Shown piece after piece: positions 36,228-44,577 of a stretch of DNA of 54,299 bases (position 1 is the first letter of the stretch; each line of letters starts with the position of its first letter). Location: positions 1-54,299 of the forward strand of contig RFNZ01000013.1 of the NCBI GenBank assembly GCA_009926935.1, given 5' to 3'. The translations under genes and the position numbers were made by a program. This DNA comes from Pseudomonadota bacterium. Its GTDB lineage: Bacteria; Pseudomonadota; Alphaproteobacteria; Micavibrionales; UBA1664. The notes below the pieces were generated by a model that saw only the letters and a program-made list of their open reading frames with translations, searched no databases and was not told the origin of the DNA.

Positions 36228-36295
36228 ACAAATCTCCCTTGCGAAACGCTTCGCTTCCCGTATTGAATACGAAAATCTTTAAGATTGGGTAAAAT

Positions 36296-37192
36296 ATGAA
36301 AACTCCGAAGGTTCTGGGCCACCGCCTCTCGCGCAAAGAGGGTGTTTACGAAAACACGATTGCGGGGTTTGAGCGCGTCATCCGCTATGCGGACGGGGTA
36401 GAAACAGACGCCGTTTTATCCAAGGACAATCAGGTTTTTATCATTCATGACACTTACTTTACCGGCAGCCGTGCGCATTACGAGCTGGGGATACGCCTGA
36501 GCGAGGAATCCAAAAAGTTTGTGGCAGGCCGGCGTATCGATGAAATGACAGCGGCCGAGATTGAGCAAATCACCCTTATCGACGGGCACCGTATCCCGCG
36601 CTTTGGCGATTTGTTACCCGTTATTCAAAAAGCGGGGCCGGATTTTACCGTGAACATGGAGATCAAGGCCCCGAAAGCCCTGCCACTTGTAGCCCAGCAA
36701 ATATTGGAAGCTACAGCGAAGGGCGCCGTTAAGGCAGAGCAGTTTTTCTTTAGCTCGTTTAACCATTATGAGCTTGCGGCGGGTAAGGCCGCCTTCCCGC
36801 AATTCAAATACGGCATGCTGTATGAGCCTAGCAACACGCGCAAAGCGCCTATGTACCCTTGGCTGCCGCAGGAGCGCGGTGAGTATACGCCCTTCTCTCT
36901 CGCGGCTTTGGACAGCGATGCGTTTAAAACGATTGCGCCGGATTATCTGTGCCTCAATGTCATTGATATGCGGCTTGAAGTGTTTGAAACCATCCGCGCC
37001 AAGGCCCCGCATATCAAAGTTTTCGTTTGGTGGTATTACCCCGATATGCTGCCCGCCGATGACCACAGCCTTTACAACAGCCTATGCCAACTGCATGAAG
37101 CGGGCATGCTGGATATGTTGGAGGGGATTATCACGGATTACCCTGAGAAAATGGTAACGCTACTCAAAACCTTCAAAGGGGAATGGCATTGA
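36296..37192 (+). CDS. Glycerophosphodiester phosphodiesterase family protein (first copy)
   Basis: A 298-residue TIM-barrel protein. The family's first catalytic motif appears as 'VLGHRLSRKEGVYENTIAGF' (His-Arg and Glu-Asn-Thr), the metal Glu/Asp as 'GVETDAVLSKDNQVFIIHD' with the second catalytic His, and a further metal Glu in 'NMEIKAPKALPL'. The usual HRG is HRL here. It should hydrolyse glycerophosphodiesters from lipid turnover. No signal peptide, so probably cytosolic. It overlaps the second copy by 10 bases. Confidence 0.85.
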   Translation: MKTPKVLGHRLSRKEGVYENTIAGFERVIRYADGVETDAVLSKDNQVFIIHDTYFTGSRAHYELGIRLSEESKKFVAGRRIDEMTAAEIEQITLIDGHRIPRFGDLLPVIQKAGPDFTVNMEIKAPKALPLVAQQILEATAKGAVKAEQFFFSSFNHYELAAGKAAFPQFKYGMLYEPSNTRKAPMYPWLPQERGEYTPFSLAALDSDAFKTIAPDYLCLNVIDMRLEVFETIRAKAPHIKVFVWWYYPDMLPADDHSLYNSLCQLHEAGMLDMLEGIITDYPEKMVTLLKTFKGEWH

Positions 37193-37935
37193 AAAATATT
37201 CCGCGCATTATTGGTATGAAAGGCGCGTGCGGGTATGCGCCTGAAAACACGCTTGAGTCCATTAAGGTTGCGGCCGAGCTTGGCTGCCCGTGGGTAGAGC
37301 TGGATGTGAAGCTGACGAAGGACAACGTGCCCGTGATTTTCCATGACGAAACATTGGACCGGTGTACAAACGGATCGGGCAATATGGCCGATACGTTGTT
37401 CCGTGACTTGCAATCGCTTGAGGCGGGGTCGTGGTATGCGGATAGTTTTGCAGGCGTCAAAATACCGACGCTTGAGGAAGCGATTGATGTGATTTTGGAA
37501 CATGAGCTTGGCCTCAACCTTGAAATCAAGCCCTGCCCCGGCCGCGAGGTTGAAACGGCGGAGGTTGCGCTTGATTACCTATCGCGCATCTGGGATGACG
37601 GAGAGAAGCTGCTTATCTCCAGCTTCCAGCATGTTTCTTTAGAGACTTGCCTTGAAATATCACCCGACTGGAAGCGCGGGCTTTTGATGGATGAGGTTTT
37701 GAAGAACTGGCCTGACCTAGCCAAACACCTTGAGGTGTTTGCGGTCAACTTCAATGGCAACCTGCCCGATTTCAACCGCGAGATGGTGGAGGCGTTTATC
37801 GATGAAGGCTACAAAACCTTTGCCTACACCATCAACGACCCTGCACGCGCCAAAACCCTTTATAGCTGGGGCGTGGACGGCGTGTTTTCCGACACGCCCG
37901 ATGTGATTGAGGGGATTTCGAGGACGAGGCATTGA
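37183..37935 (+). CDS. Glycerophosphodiester phosphodiesterase-like protein lacking the catalytic His-Arg
   Basis: A 250-residue UgpQ-like barrel. Family landmarks are 'GYAPENTLESIKVAAELG', 'WVELDVKLTKDNVPVIFHDE' and 'LNLEIKPCPGREVE', covering the metal ligands and the second His. The first motif reads 'IIGMKGACGYAPENT', with Met-Lys where active enzymes have His-Arg. The codons are ATG AAA GGC in otherwise intact sequence, so this is a real substitution unless there is an assembly error. It overlaps the first copy and may be a regulatory or structural partner of it. Confidence 0.86.
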   Translation: MALKNIPRIIGMKGACGYAPENTLESIKVAAELGCPWVELDVKLTKDNVPVIFHDETLDRCTNGSGNMADTLFRDLQSLEAGSWYADSFAGVKIPTLEEAIDVILEHELGLNLEIKPCPGREVETAEVALDYLSRIWDDGEKLLISSFQHVSLETCLEISPDWKRGLLMDEVLKNWPDLAKHLEVFAVNFNGNLPDFNREMVEAFIDEGYKTFAYTINDPARAKTLYSWGVDGVFSDTPDVIEGISRTRH

Positions 37936-38041
37936 GCCTTGCCACCTCAGAAATCTTGTCTTTTATGCCCGTGACAAGATTAGATACAGCCACATCGCCC
38001 AGCAAAACCCCTAAAATCAAAACTGCTGGGAGATAAGTAAC

Positions 38042-38389
38042 GTGACAAAAGATGATGAAAGAATTTTCATTCTTACAAAAATTTTGAGACTTGAAACGGA
38101 TGTGACGCCTCTCATCAAGCAGATGTCCGATTACAGTTGGGATTTCGTTGGCCAGACGGCGCTTTTAGATAAAACCATTCTTCGTAGCGTTTTATCACGC
38201 TATGCTGCCGGCGATCTCACCGCCGATGCCATTTATCAATGGGCTGACTTTCTGGAACTGCTCGAGGATGTCGATTACCCCGCAGACGAGGCCGATACCA
38301 TTTCGGCCATACTCCATGAGCTTGCAAACCCTGATCTTGAAGGTACCCTTAGCCCAGAGCGTGCAGAAATTTTATTGGCAAAACTGTAG
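38042..38389 (+). CDS. Small acidic protein, immunity-like, 115 residues
   Basis: Starts at GTG 38042 with 'GGGAGATAAG' upstream. All-helical and acidic, with 'LSRYAAGDLTADAIYQWADF' and 'SAILHELANPDLEGTLSPER', a style common among small immunity-type or helper proteins beside polymorphic toxins. No toxin is in the window. It is the first of three small genes in a row. Function unknown. Confidence 0.62.
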   Translation: MTKDDERIFILTKILRLETDVTPLIKQMSDYSWDFVGQTALLDKTILRSVLSRYAAGDLTADAIYQWADFLELLEDVDYPADEADTISAILHELANPDLEGTLSPERAEILLAKL

Positions 38390-38400
38390 AGTTCGTAAAA

Positions 38401-38637
38401 ATGACCGTGCAAAAAACCATTCAGATATACGTCACTCTTTTAGATGAGGGTACGCCCACCATCCGGCCCACAAAAGCTATTGTATTAGAAAAAAATCTAT
38501 ACCAACTTTTGCCAACGCCAAACTATGACCCAGAGGATGAAACTTGGGAATTTCTACCAAATTCAATTGTGATAGGAGAAACCATCCTAACAGATGAGAA
38601 CGAGCCCGTTTTGCTAGCGGTAAAAAAACCCGCTTAG
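38401..38637 (+). CDS. Small protein, 78 residues
   Basis: A beta-rich small protein with the pattern 'YVTLLDEGTPTIRPTKAIVL' followed by 'YDPEDETWEFLPNSIVI'. I recall this as a widespread small bacterial family ('vyvpLlDEGt-vWRPV' with 'D-E-W-F-PGs-V'). No function is known to me. It lies 11 bases after the first small gene and is probably co-transcribed with it. Confidence 0.65.
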   Translation: MTVQKTIQIYVTLLDEGTPTIRPTKAIVLEKNLYQLLPTPNYDPEDETWEFLPNSIVIGETILTDENEPVLLAVKKPA

Positions 38638-38682
38638 GATGGATGTTTTTGCATATAGAACATTGATGTGATTGATAGGGTT

Positions 38683-38958
38683 ATGAACGCTAAGACCACA
38701 TACACAGAAATCAATGCACTATTGGTGCAAGAAGACATTGAAGGCTATATAAATTTTGGTGCCCCAGATGATGAGTATTCTTCGGAGGCCCAAGAAATAA
38801 CGACAGCAATTGCTGCTTTATCACATGAAGAGTTAACAAAAGAAAACGTAACGGCCATTGTGGCAGCTATTTGGGCTCAAAATTTTAATCTGGCTGGCGG
38901 AGAACTTGAGTTAAGAATGCCTAACATCAGAAAACTGATTGATAGAATTTTCTCTTAA
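38683..38958 (+). CDS. Small acidic protein, immunity-like, 91 residues
   Basis: The start is taken at ATG 38683 (MNAKTTYTEINALLV), with 'TAGGG' upstream; GTG 38668 is an alternative. It is acidic and helical. 'DIEGYINFGAPDDEYSSEAQ' resembles the small YugE/DUF1871-type or immunity proteins ('IG-P-DEYD'). It is more AT-rich than the surrounding operons, suggesting a recent arrival. Third gene of the small cluster. Confidence 0.62.
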   Translation: MNAKTTYTEINALLVQEDIEGYINFGAPDDEYSSEAQEITTAIAALSHEELTKENVTAIVAAIWAQNFNLAGGELELRMPNIRKLIDRIFS

Positions 38959-38976
38959 TCGAATAGCTATTCCGAT

Positions 38977-39072
38977 ATGTCATTACCCGCGAAGGCGGGT
39001 AATCCATGGCAAAATTATTCTAGTTCTAAACTTGAGGCACGGTGGATACCCCGCCTACGCGGAGTATGACGG
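38977..39072. repeat. Palindromic repeat, GTCATTACCCGCGAAGGCGG type
   Basis: The left arm begins TGTCATTACCCGCGAAGGCGG, followed by GTAATCCA. The right arm, reversed, reads GTCATACTCCGCGTAGGCGG, followed by GGTATCCA. About 50 bases separate the arms. This is the dispersed 'GTCATTCCCGC...GGAATCCA' element common in proteobacterial intergenic regions. A second, diverged copy is at 48379-48453. Confidence 0.8.
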
Positions 39073-39075
39073 TTT

Positions 39076-39903
39076 TTACTCCTCGCCACCACTGGCTTCA
39101 GGCTTTTTCATACCCATGACGTTGTAGCCGCCGTCGACGTAGTGGATTTCGCCCGTGACGCCGCTGGAGAGCGGGGAGAGCAGATAGAGCCCTGCCCCGC
39201 CGATGTCATCCAGCGACATGGGGCGTTTGAGCGGCGAGGTTTCAATTGCGGCTTTGTAAGTGGCGCGGGCACCGCCGATGGCGGACCCTGCAAGGGTGCG
39301 CATCGGCCCTGCCGAAAGCGCGTTGACGCGGATGTTTTGCGGGCCGACATCGGCCGCGAGATACCGCACTGAGGCCTCGAGCGCTGCTTTGGCCACGCCC
39401 ATGACGTTGTAGTTAGGCATCACTTTCTCAGCGCCATAATACGTAAGCGTGAGGGCGGCGCCGCCATTTGGCATCATAGGGGCTGCACGACGCAGGACCG
39501 AGGTAAACGAGTAGGCCGAGATTTGCATCGTCTGCTGGAAGTTGGCCAGTGTGGTATCGATGAACCGGCCCTTCAGTTCGTTTTTATCCGAGTAGGCCAA
39601 GGAATGAACCACGAAATCGATGGTTGGCCAGACTGCCCCGAGCTGTTTGAACGCGGCATCTATCCCCGCCTCATCCGAGACATCGCAAGGGATGAGGATG
39701 TTTGAGCCGATTTCCTTGGCGAGAGGGCTCAGGCGCTTGAGAATAGGATCACCCAGATAGGTGAAAGCGAGTTCAGCGCCATGGGCCTTCAAGGATTGGG
39801 CGATGCCCCATGCGATGGAGGAGTCATTCGCGACGCCCATAATCAGGCCGCGTTTGCCGCTCATCAGCAAGGGGGGCATCAGGTTGCTGGTCTGGTTGGT
39901 CAT
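39076..39903 (-). CDS. fabI: Enoyl-ACP reductase
   Basis: A 275-residue NADH-dependent enzyme that performs the last step of fatty-acid elongation. Cofactor binding is shown by 'GKRGLIMGVANDSSIAWGIA' and the active site by 'YYGAEKVMPNYNVMGVAKA' with the Tyr-x6-Lys pair. The C-terminal substrate-binding part is complete. It is the last gene of fabA-fabB-fabI, an order known from rhizobia. fabB ends 6 bases upstream. Confidence 0.95.
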   Translation of the reverse strand: MTNQTSNLMPPLLMSGKRGLIMGVANDSSIAWGIAQSLKAHGAELAFTYLGDPILKRLSPLAKEIGSNILIPCDVSDEAGIDAAFKQLGAVWPTIDFVVHSLAYSDKNELKGRFIDTTLANFQQTMQISAYSFTSVLRRAAPMMPNGGAALTLTYYGAEKVMPNYNVMGVAKAALEASVRYLAADVGPQNIRVNALSAGPMRTLAGSAIGGARATYKAAIETSPLKRPMSLDDIGGAGLYLLSPLSSGVTGEIHYVDGGYNVMGMKKPEASGGEE

Positions 39904-39909
39904 GGCCCC

Positions 39910-41217
39910 TTACCCCTCGAACACGGATAAGGCCAAGGTGGCGTTGGTGCCGCCGAAGCCAAAGGAGTTTGAGAGGACCGTGCTGTGTTTCACGTTATCC
40001 AGACGTTTTTGCACAACCGGCATGCCTTCTGCGGCGGGGTCCAAAGCCTCGATATTCGCGCTTGCCGTGATGAAGTTGTTCTTCATCATCAACAGGCTGT
40101 AGATAGCTTCCTGCACGCCTGTGGCACCCAGCGAATGTCCTGTTAATGATTTAGTTGAAGAAAACGCAGGAACATCTTGTTTCAATTCTGAAAATGTGGC
40201 TTTTATAGCCTCAAGTTCCTTAGTATCGCCGACGGGCGTTGAGGTCCCGTGGGTGTTGATGTAGCTGATGCCCGTGGGTACCGTTGCCAGTGCCTGTTCC
40301 ATGCAGCGTTTGGCACCTTCGCCCGACGGGGCGACCATGTCGTATCCATCCGACGTGGCGCCGTAGCCAGTGACCTCGCCGTAAATTTTGGCACCACGCG
40401 CAAGAGCGTGATCGAGGCTTTCAAGCACCAGAACCCCCGCACCACCCGCTATGACAAATCCATCCCGGTTGGCATCGTAAGCACGGGAGGCTTTTTCAGG
40501 GGTTGCGTTGTACTTGGAAGACAGCGCGCCCATGGCATCGAACATGCAGGTCATGGACCAGTGCACTTCCTCCCCCCCGCCGGCGAATACGATGTCCTGC
40601 TTGCCCATCTGGATGAGTTCAACCCCGTTGCCGATGCAATGCGCGGATGTGGCGCAGGCGGACGAAATGGAATAGTTGACGCCCTTGATTTCAAATGGCG
40701 TGGCGAGCGTGGCTGAGTTGGTGGACGACATGGTACGAGGCACCATGAGCGGGCCCATTTTTTTGGGGCCTTTACCTTCGCGCGTCGCATCGTGCGCGGC
40801 CAGCAGGTTGACGGTGCTCGGGCCACCGGAACCCATGACAATGCCCGTGCGCTCGTTTGAAACATCTTTGGTTTCAAGACCTGCGTCGGCGATTGCCTCC
40901 TGCATCGCTACGTAGTTATAGGCGGCGCCATCGCCCATAAAGCGGCGGACGCGGCGATCTACCAAGGCATCAAGGTCGATCACGGGTTTACCGTGAACAT
41001 GGGAGCGGAAATTTAAATCCGCGTATTCCTGTGCGAAGGACAGGCCGGATTTGCCTTCCATCAGGCTATCCAACACAGCCGCCTGCCCCACGCCAATGCA
41101 CGAGACAATGCCGAGGCCCGTAACGACCACGCGGCGCAGGTTTTTACGAAGCTCCGGTGAAAACTGGGGTTTGAGCTGCGGGAAATGAAAGTCGTAATCG
41201 AGTGTGAGTTTAGGCAT
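39910..41217 (-). CDS. fabB: 3-oxoacyl-ACP synthase (FabB type)
   Basis: A condensing enzyme with the Cys-His-His triad in '[14 protein letters not shown]', '[15 protein letters not shown]' and '[14 protein letters not shown]'. The start ending at 41217 ([12 protein letters not shown]) gives 435 residues, about 30 more than typical, because the conserved core begins at '[12 protein letters not shown]'. The N-terminal extension is unusual and rich in Phe/Pro/Lys. Position between fabA and fabI argues for FabB, the elongation step that preserves the cis double bond, over FabF. Confidence 0.92.
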   Translation of the reverse strand: MPKLTLDYDFHFPQLKPQFSPELRKNLRRVVVTGLGIVSCIGVGQAAVLDSLMEGKSGLSFAQEYADLNFRSHVHGKPVIDLDALVDRRVRRFMGDGAAYNYVAMQEAIADAGLETKDVSNERTGIVMGSGGPSTVNLLAAHDATREGKGPKKMGPLMVPRTMSSTNSATLATPFEIKGVNYSISSACATSAHCIGNGVELIQMGKQDIVFAGGGEEVHWSMTCMFDAMGALSSKYNATPEKASRAYDANRDGFVIAGGAGVLVLESLDHALARGAKIYGEVTGYGATSDGYDMVAPSGEGAKRCMEQALATVPTGISYINTHGTSTPVGDTKELEAIKATFSELKQDVPAFSSTKSLTGHSLGATGVQEAIYSLLMMKNNFITASANIEALDPAAEGMPVVQKRLDNVKHSTVLSNSFGFGGTNATLALSVFEG

Positions 41218-41248
41218 AAAAACTCTCTTTCTTAAAAAAGCTATTTTT

Positions 41249-41325
41249 ACCGCTAAGGCGCTAAGCACGCTAAGAAAAGAATTCTTAAAATAAAAACTTC
41301 TTAGCGCTCTTAGCGTCTTAGCGGT
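41249..41325. repeat. Inverted repeat of CGCTAAG units
   Basis: The left arm (41249-41276) reads ACCGCTAAGGCGCTAAGCACG and continues CTAAGAA. The right arm (41299-41325) is its inverted complement, ending CTTAGCGGT. Each arm is three tandem CGCTAAG-like units, and the loop is A/T-rich. It occupies the fabA-fabB gap. The architecture is the same as the CACAGCG element at 26007-26083, with a different unit. Confidence 0.8.
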
Positions 41326-41333
41326 GAATATCC

Positions 41334-41879
41334 TTACAATGACCTTGGGTTATCAAAGAGGCCGACGCGCAAATCCGTTGCCTCGTAAATCGTTTTACCA
41401 TCAGCCACCACGCGGCCATCGCCGATGCCCAGCACCAGCTTGCGGTTGATGAGGCGTTTGATATCGACGATGTATTCAACCTTTTTAGTTTCAGGCAGAA
41501 CCTGCCCCGTAAACTTGAGTTCGCCCAATCCAAGTGCGCGGCCTGAACCGGGCGCGCCCGTCCAGCCGAGATAAAACCCAAGGAGCTGCCAAAGCGCATC
41601 AAGCCCCAAGCAGCCGGGCATCACGGGATCACCAATAAAGTGGCACGAAAAGAACCAGAGATCTGGTTTTACATCAAGCTCAGCCCGCACAAAGCCTTTG
41701 CCGTGCAGACCACCTTCAAGCGAAATTTCGGCAATGCGGTCAAACATCAGCATAGGCGGCACAGGCAATTTGGCATTGCCGGGGCCGAAAAGCTTACCCT
41801 CGCCGCAGGCTATAAGCTCATCGCGGGTGTAAAACGACTTCGGCACGAAACCATGGTCTTTTGGAGCCAGTTGCGACAT
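41334..41879 (-). CDS. fabA: 3-hydroxydecanoyl-ACP dehydratase/isomerase
   Basis: A 181-residue enzyme that dehydrates 3-hydroxydecanoyl-ACP and isomerises the product, starting unsaturated fatty-acid synthesis. The catalytic His is in '[17 protein letters not shown]' and the Asp in '[14 protein letters not shown]'. The start is taken at the ATG ending at 41879 ([11 protein letters not shown]); the longer reading to 41954 begins in the upstream gap. First gene of the fabA-fabB-fabI unit. Confidence 0.95.
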   Translation of the reverse strand: MSQLAPKDHGFVPKSFYTRDELIACGEGKLFGPGNAKLPVPPMLMFDRIAEISLEGGLHGKGFVRAELDVKPDLWFFSCHFIGDPVMPGCLGLDALWQLLGFYLGWTGAPGSGRALGLGELKFTGQVLPETKKVEYIVDIKRLINRKLVLGIGDGRVVADGKTIYEATDLRVGLFDNPRSL

Positions 41880-42049
41880 TACGTATCCTCTTGTTTGGTC
41901 ACCCGTTATAGGATGCAGCGATACCTTGAACAAGCCTGAAATCTTTGTTTTCACCTTAAAAATGGTGGCTCATTCTGTTGATATCAGGCGGGTCCGTTTC
42001 GATGTTCAAATATTTGACATAATTAATATTTGCCTTTACTCTGCGGCCC

Positions 42050-43021
42050 ATGAACAGAAAAAAGCACAGGCTTGGAATTGTGCTCGCAGCGCTTGTTTTA
42101 GCTGGCTGCGGGGCGAAGCATGGGGCTGTTACGCTTGATGACGGTTTGCCCTCCTTCAATGATCCGCCCACTACGATGCTTATTCCAGATGGAAGCCTTG
42201 CAAAGATTGACTGCACCGGAAATATCAGCGCCTGCCTTGCGGACCCGGCACTTGAAAGTGATGAGCTTACAACGGAAACCGTGTTCGATATGGCTGTCCG
42301 TGCCCTTGTGGCACTTGGCCCGCATTATCAGGATTATTTCAAGCAGAGCCTTTTTTATATATCGCGGTTTCCCGAGCAGCCTCTCGGGCGTAATGCCTAC
42401 GCTTATTTCAATTCAGTGTCCGGGCATACCGTAATCAATGATTTTCAAAAATGGCGCTTGCAGGATAAAGCGCGCCACGCGGCACTGGTTGCCGATTTAC
42501 CGCCAAACCTAAAACCGAGCCTTGGTCTTTACCGCGTTGTACAGATGATGGCGATGCTCTCAAACGAGTACACGCACTGGAGACATTACAAAAACGGTGT
42601 CGTGAGAGCTTGGCTTGATAGCGGTAACACGGAAGAAGGCTGCTCGGTTTATGCACGCATGCAGCACGCATCGGATCTGATGACACTTGATATGCTTACG
42701 CGTCTTTTTGATATCTCGCTTAAACGCAAAGATGCAAAACTTGGCTACGCCGCAATTGGCGGCGCCAGAACGCTTTTAGGCGACGCCGGAAGCATCCAAT
42801 GGGTTGAGGCGGTACAAAAAAATGATCTTATTGCCCTGCGAAAAGTCATACAGGCCATGAGCCGCTGGAGACTTAAACCCAACAACGATACTCAGGACTG
42901 CAAATCAGACGAAACGGATGTTTTGCCCTGGATTAAAACGCCACTCCCACGATACATCATACAAGCGATCGATGAGCCGCTGACGCAGACTTATCAAGCG
43001 CTGCAATACAGAGCGCCTTAA
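42050..43021 (+). CDS. Lipoprotein of unknown function, 323 residues
   Basis: The N-terminus MNRKKHRLGIVLAALVLAGC is a lipoprotein signal (lipobox LAGC, Cys 20), so the protein is probably outer-membrane-attached. The mature part is largely helical and may be repeat-containing (TPR/Sel1-like spacing), but no unit is clear. Five further cysteines are present. Divergent from fabA, with about 170 bases between the starts; convergent with the 307-residue gene downstream. Confidence 0.72.
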   Translation: MNRKKHRLGIVLAALVLAGCGAKHGAVTLDDGLPSFNDPPTTMLIPDGSLAKIDCTGNISACLADPALESDELTTETVFDMAVRALVALGPHYQDYFKQSLFYISRFPEQPLGRNAYAYFNSVSGHTVINDFQKWRLQDKARHAALVADLPPNLKPSLGLYRVVQMMAMLSNEYTHWRHYKNGVVRAWLDSGNTEEGCSVYARMQHASDLMTLDMLTRLFDISLKRKDAKLGYAAIGGARTLLGDAGSIQWVEAVQKNDLIALRKVIQAMSRWRLKPNNDTQDCKSDETDVLPWIKTPLPRYIIQAIDEPLTQTYQALQYRAP

Positions 43022-43036
43022 TTTTTCTGATTTTAT

Positions 43037-43960
43037 TTATACGGCGGCCCTGAAGCCGCCCATCATGGCGGTTAAGGCCAGTGGCCTTGCGACCACGTGT
43101 TCGATGTCCGGGGCTTCGCCAGCGGCGGCAACAGCCACCATGCGGCCTGCCGCTTTGGCCAAGGCTATTGCCTGATTGGTGCGGTCGAGTACGTGGAGTT
43201 CTTCAAGGACCGTCAATGCCAAAGGCTCGATAGAGCGAATGAGATCGGCATGGATAGACGATTTTGTATCGTTTGCCGGAATACCGTGAAGCAAATTGAC
43301 CTCACCCGGTACGCCGTGGCGCACGGCTTCTTCCATCATCACGCGCATCAGGTCATCGAGCGCTTTTTCAAGTGATGCGTGGTTGCTGATGCCTGCATCC
43401 ATCATGAGGCGTGCCTGATGGGAACCGGCAAGCGCCGAGAGCGCTAAAATGCAGTCAGCGACAGACCAGCGCTGGCCTGAAATTTTGACATCAATCGTAC
43501 GGTCGCAGATACCATGTGCGCCAAGCTCATAGCGTACTGCCATACGCAAGGATTCTGCCATCAAAGCATCGCAGGCATCGTCGGCACCGGCAATCTGGCG
43601 CAGGCCGCGACCAACTTCGGTGAAGGCGTTGCGGGCGACAAAAGACCATTCAATCCCCTCACCCAGATACAGGCGTGAAAGGGTGCGGCCCAGTTCAATA
43701 TCGATTTCACAGGCGCTTGCGGAGCGTGGCGAAGGCGCCATCCAGACATCCGGCGTGATGGTAATACCTATCTCGGCCAGACAATCCTCGGCCGCTTTTT
43801 CCGGTGCGTCGTAATCGAGCAAACATTCCGCAAGAGCGCCGCCCCATACGTTGATCAGACGCAGCAGATTTATACTGCGCCCTTCCTGACACATGTCGCA
43901 GGCCTGACCATAAAAGGACTGGGCTATATCGATGTAAGATGACAGCGAACGATTGAGCAT
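43037..43960 (-). CDS. Hypothetical protein, 307 residues
   Basis: The start is taken at the ATG ending at 43960 (MLNRSLSSYIDIAQS). The longer reading to 44095 runs back into the SH3 gene and is unlikely. All-helical, Ala- and Leu-rich, and cytosolic, with several cysteines and no signal. It is probably downstream of the SH3 gene in one transcript. No family recognised. Confidence 0.68.
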   Translation of the reverse strand: MLNRSLSSYIDIAQSFYGQACDMCQEGRSINLLRLINVWGGALAECLLDYDAPEKAAEDCLAEIGITITPDVWMAPSPRSASACEIDIELGRTLSRLYLGEGIEWSFVARNAFTEVGRGLRQIAGADDACDALMAESLRMAVRYELGAHGICDRTIDVKISGQRWSVADCILALSALAGSHQARLMMDAGISNHASLEKALDDLMRVMMEEAVRHGVPGEVNLLHGIPANDTKSSIHADLIRSIEPLALTVLEELHVLDRTNQAIALAKAAGRMVAVAAAGEAPDIEHVVARPLALTAMMGGFRAAV

Positions 43961-44040
43961 GTGATGTTTGGATCTACTCGGGGAAGGTATTGATTCGGAA
44001 AGGCGATTCGATTCACTTAGCGATTTATTATGAATCAGGA

Positions 44041-44571
44041 TTACTCCGATTCCTCGTGTTCGTAAACGCCCCATAACGAAGACTTCAACAGCCATCCGTC
44101 ATAACCGCTTACGGACACTTCACACCAAGTATCCTCGCATTCGGTCAGTTTTGCAACAACGCCAGGCTCTAGCTGCGCTACGGGGCGGGCATCGCTATCC
44201 GGTTTTTTATAGATGGTGATAACTTCGGTACCTTGCACAAGCACGTGCCGGTTGCCAGAGAGCAGCGATTGGTGGACCCAGCCCTCATCACCCTCGGCAT
44301 CTTTTATTTTGCGCCATGTGTCGAATTCCTGCACCACTTGCAGGGGATAGCCGCGGCGCTGATATGCCCACTTGACGGGAAAGCGCATGCCGGGACCTGC
44401 GCGCACATAAACCGTATCGGAGCGCAGCGAGACAAAACGTGGCAAAGGCATGCCTGTTACGGTACCCAGCTCGACACCCGCGCCGGTGCCGGTATCGACA
44501 GCCTGGGCAGATGTTGCCAAAAACAGTGACACCAGCAGAACAAAAAGGGTAAATACGGGGCGTTTCAACAT
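44041..44571 (-). CDS. Exported SH3-domain protein
   Basis: A 176-residue protein with a signal peptide ending 'ATSAQA' near residue 25. Two bacterial SH3-like repeats follow: 'FVSLRSDTVYVRAGPGMRFP' with 'EGDEGWVHQSLLSG', and 'PDSDARPVAQLEPGVVAKLT' with 'GYDGWLLKSSLWG'. Such domains often bind peptidoglycan. The gene is of a type commonly seen beside the D-2-hydroxyacid dehydrogenase gene in alphaproteobacteria, but here the neighbour is dusA, only 6 bases away and divergent. Confidence 0.85.
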   Translation of the reverse strand: MLKRPVFTLFVLLVSLFLATSAQAVDTGTGAGVELGTVTGMPLPRFVSLRSDTVYVRAGPGMRFPVKWAYQRRGYPLQVVQEFDTWRKIKDAEGDEGWVHQSLLSGNRHVLVQGTEVITIYKKPDSDARPVAQLEPGVVAKLTECEDTWCEVSVSGYDGWLLKSSLWGVYEHEESE

Positions 44572-44577
44572 GACGGG

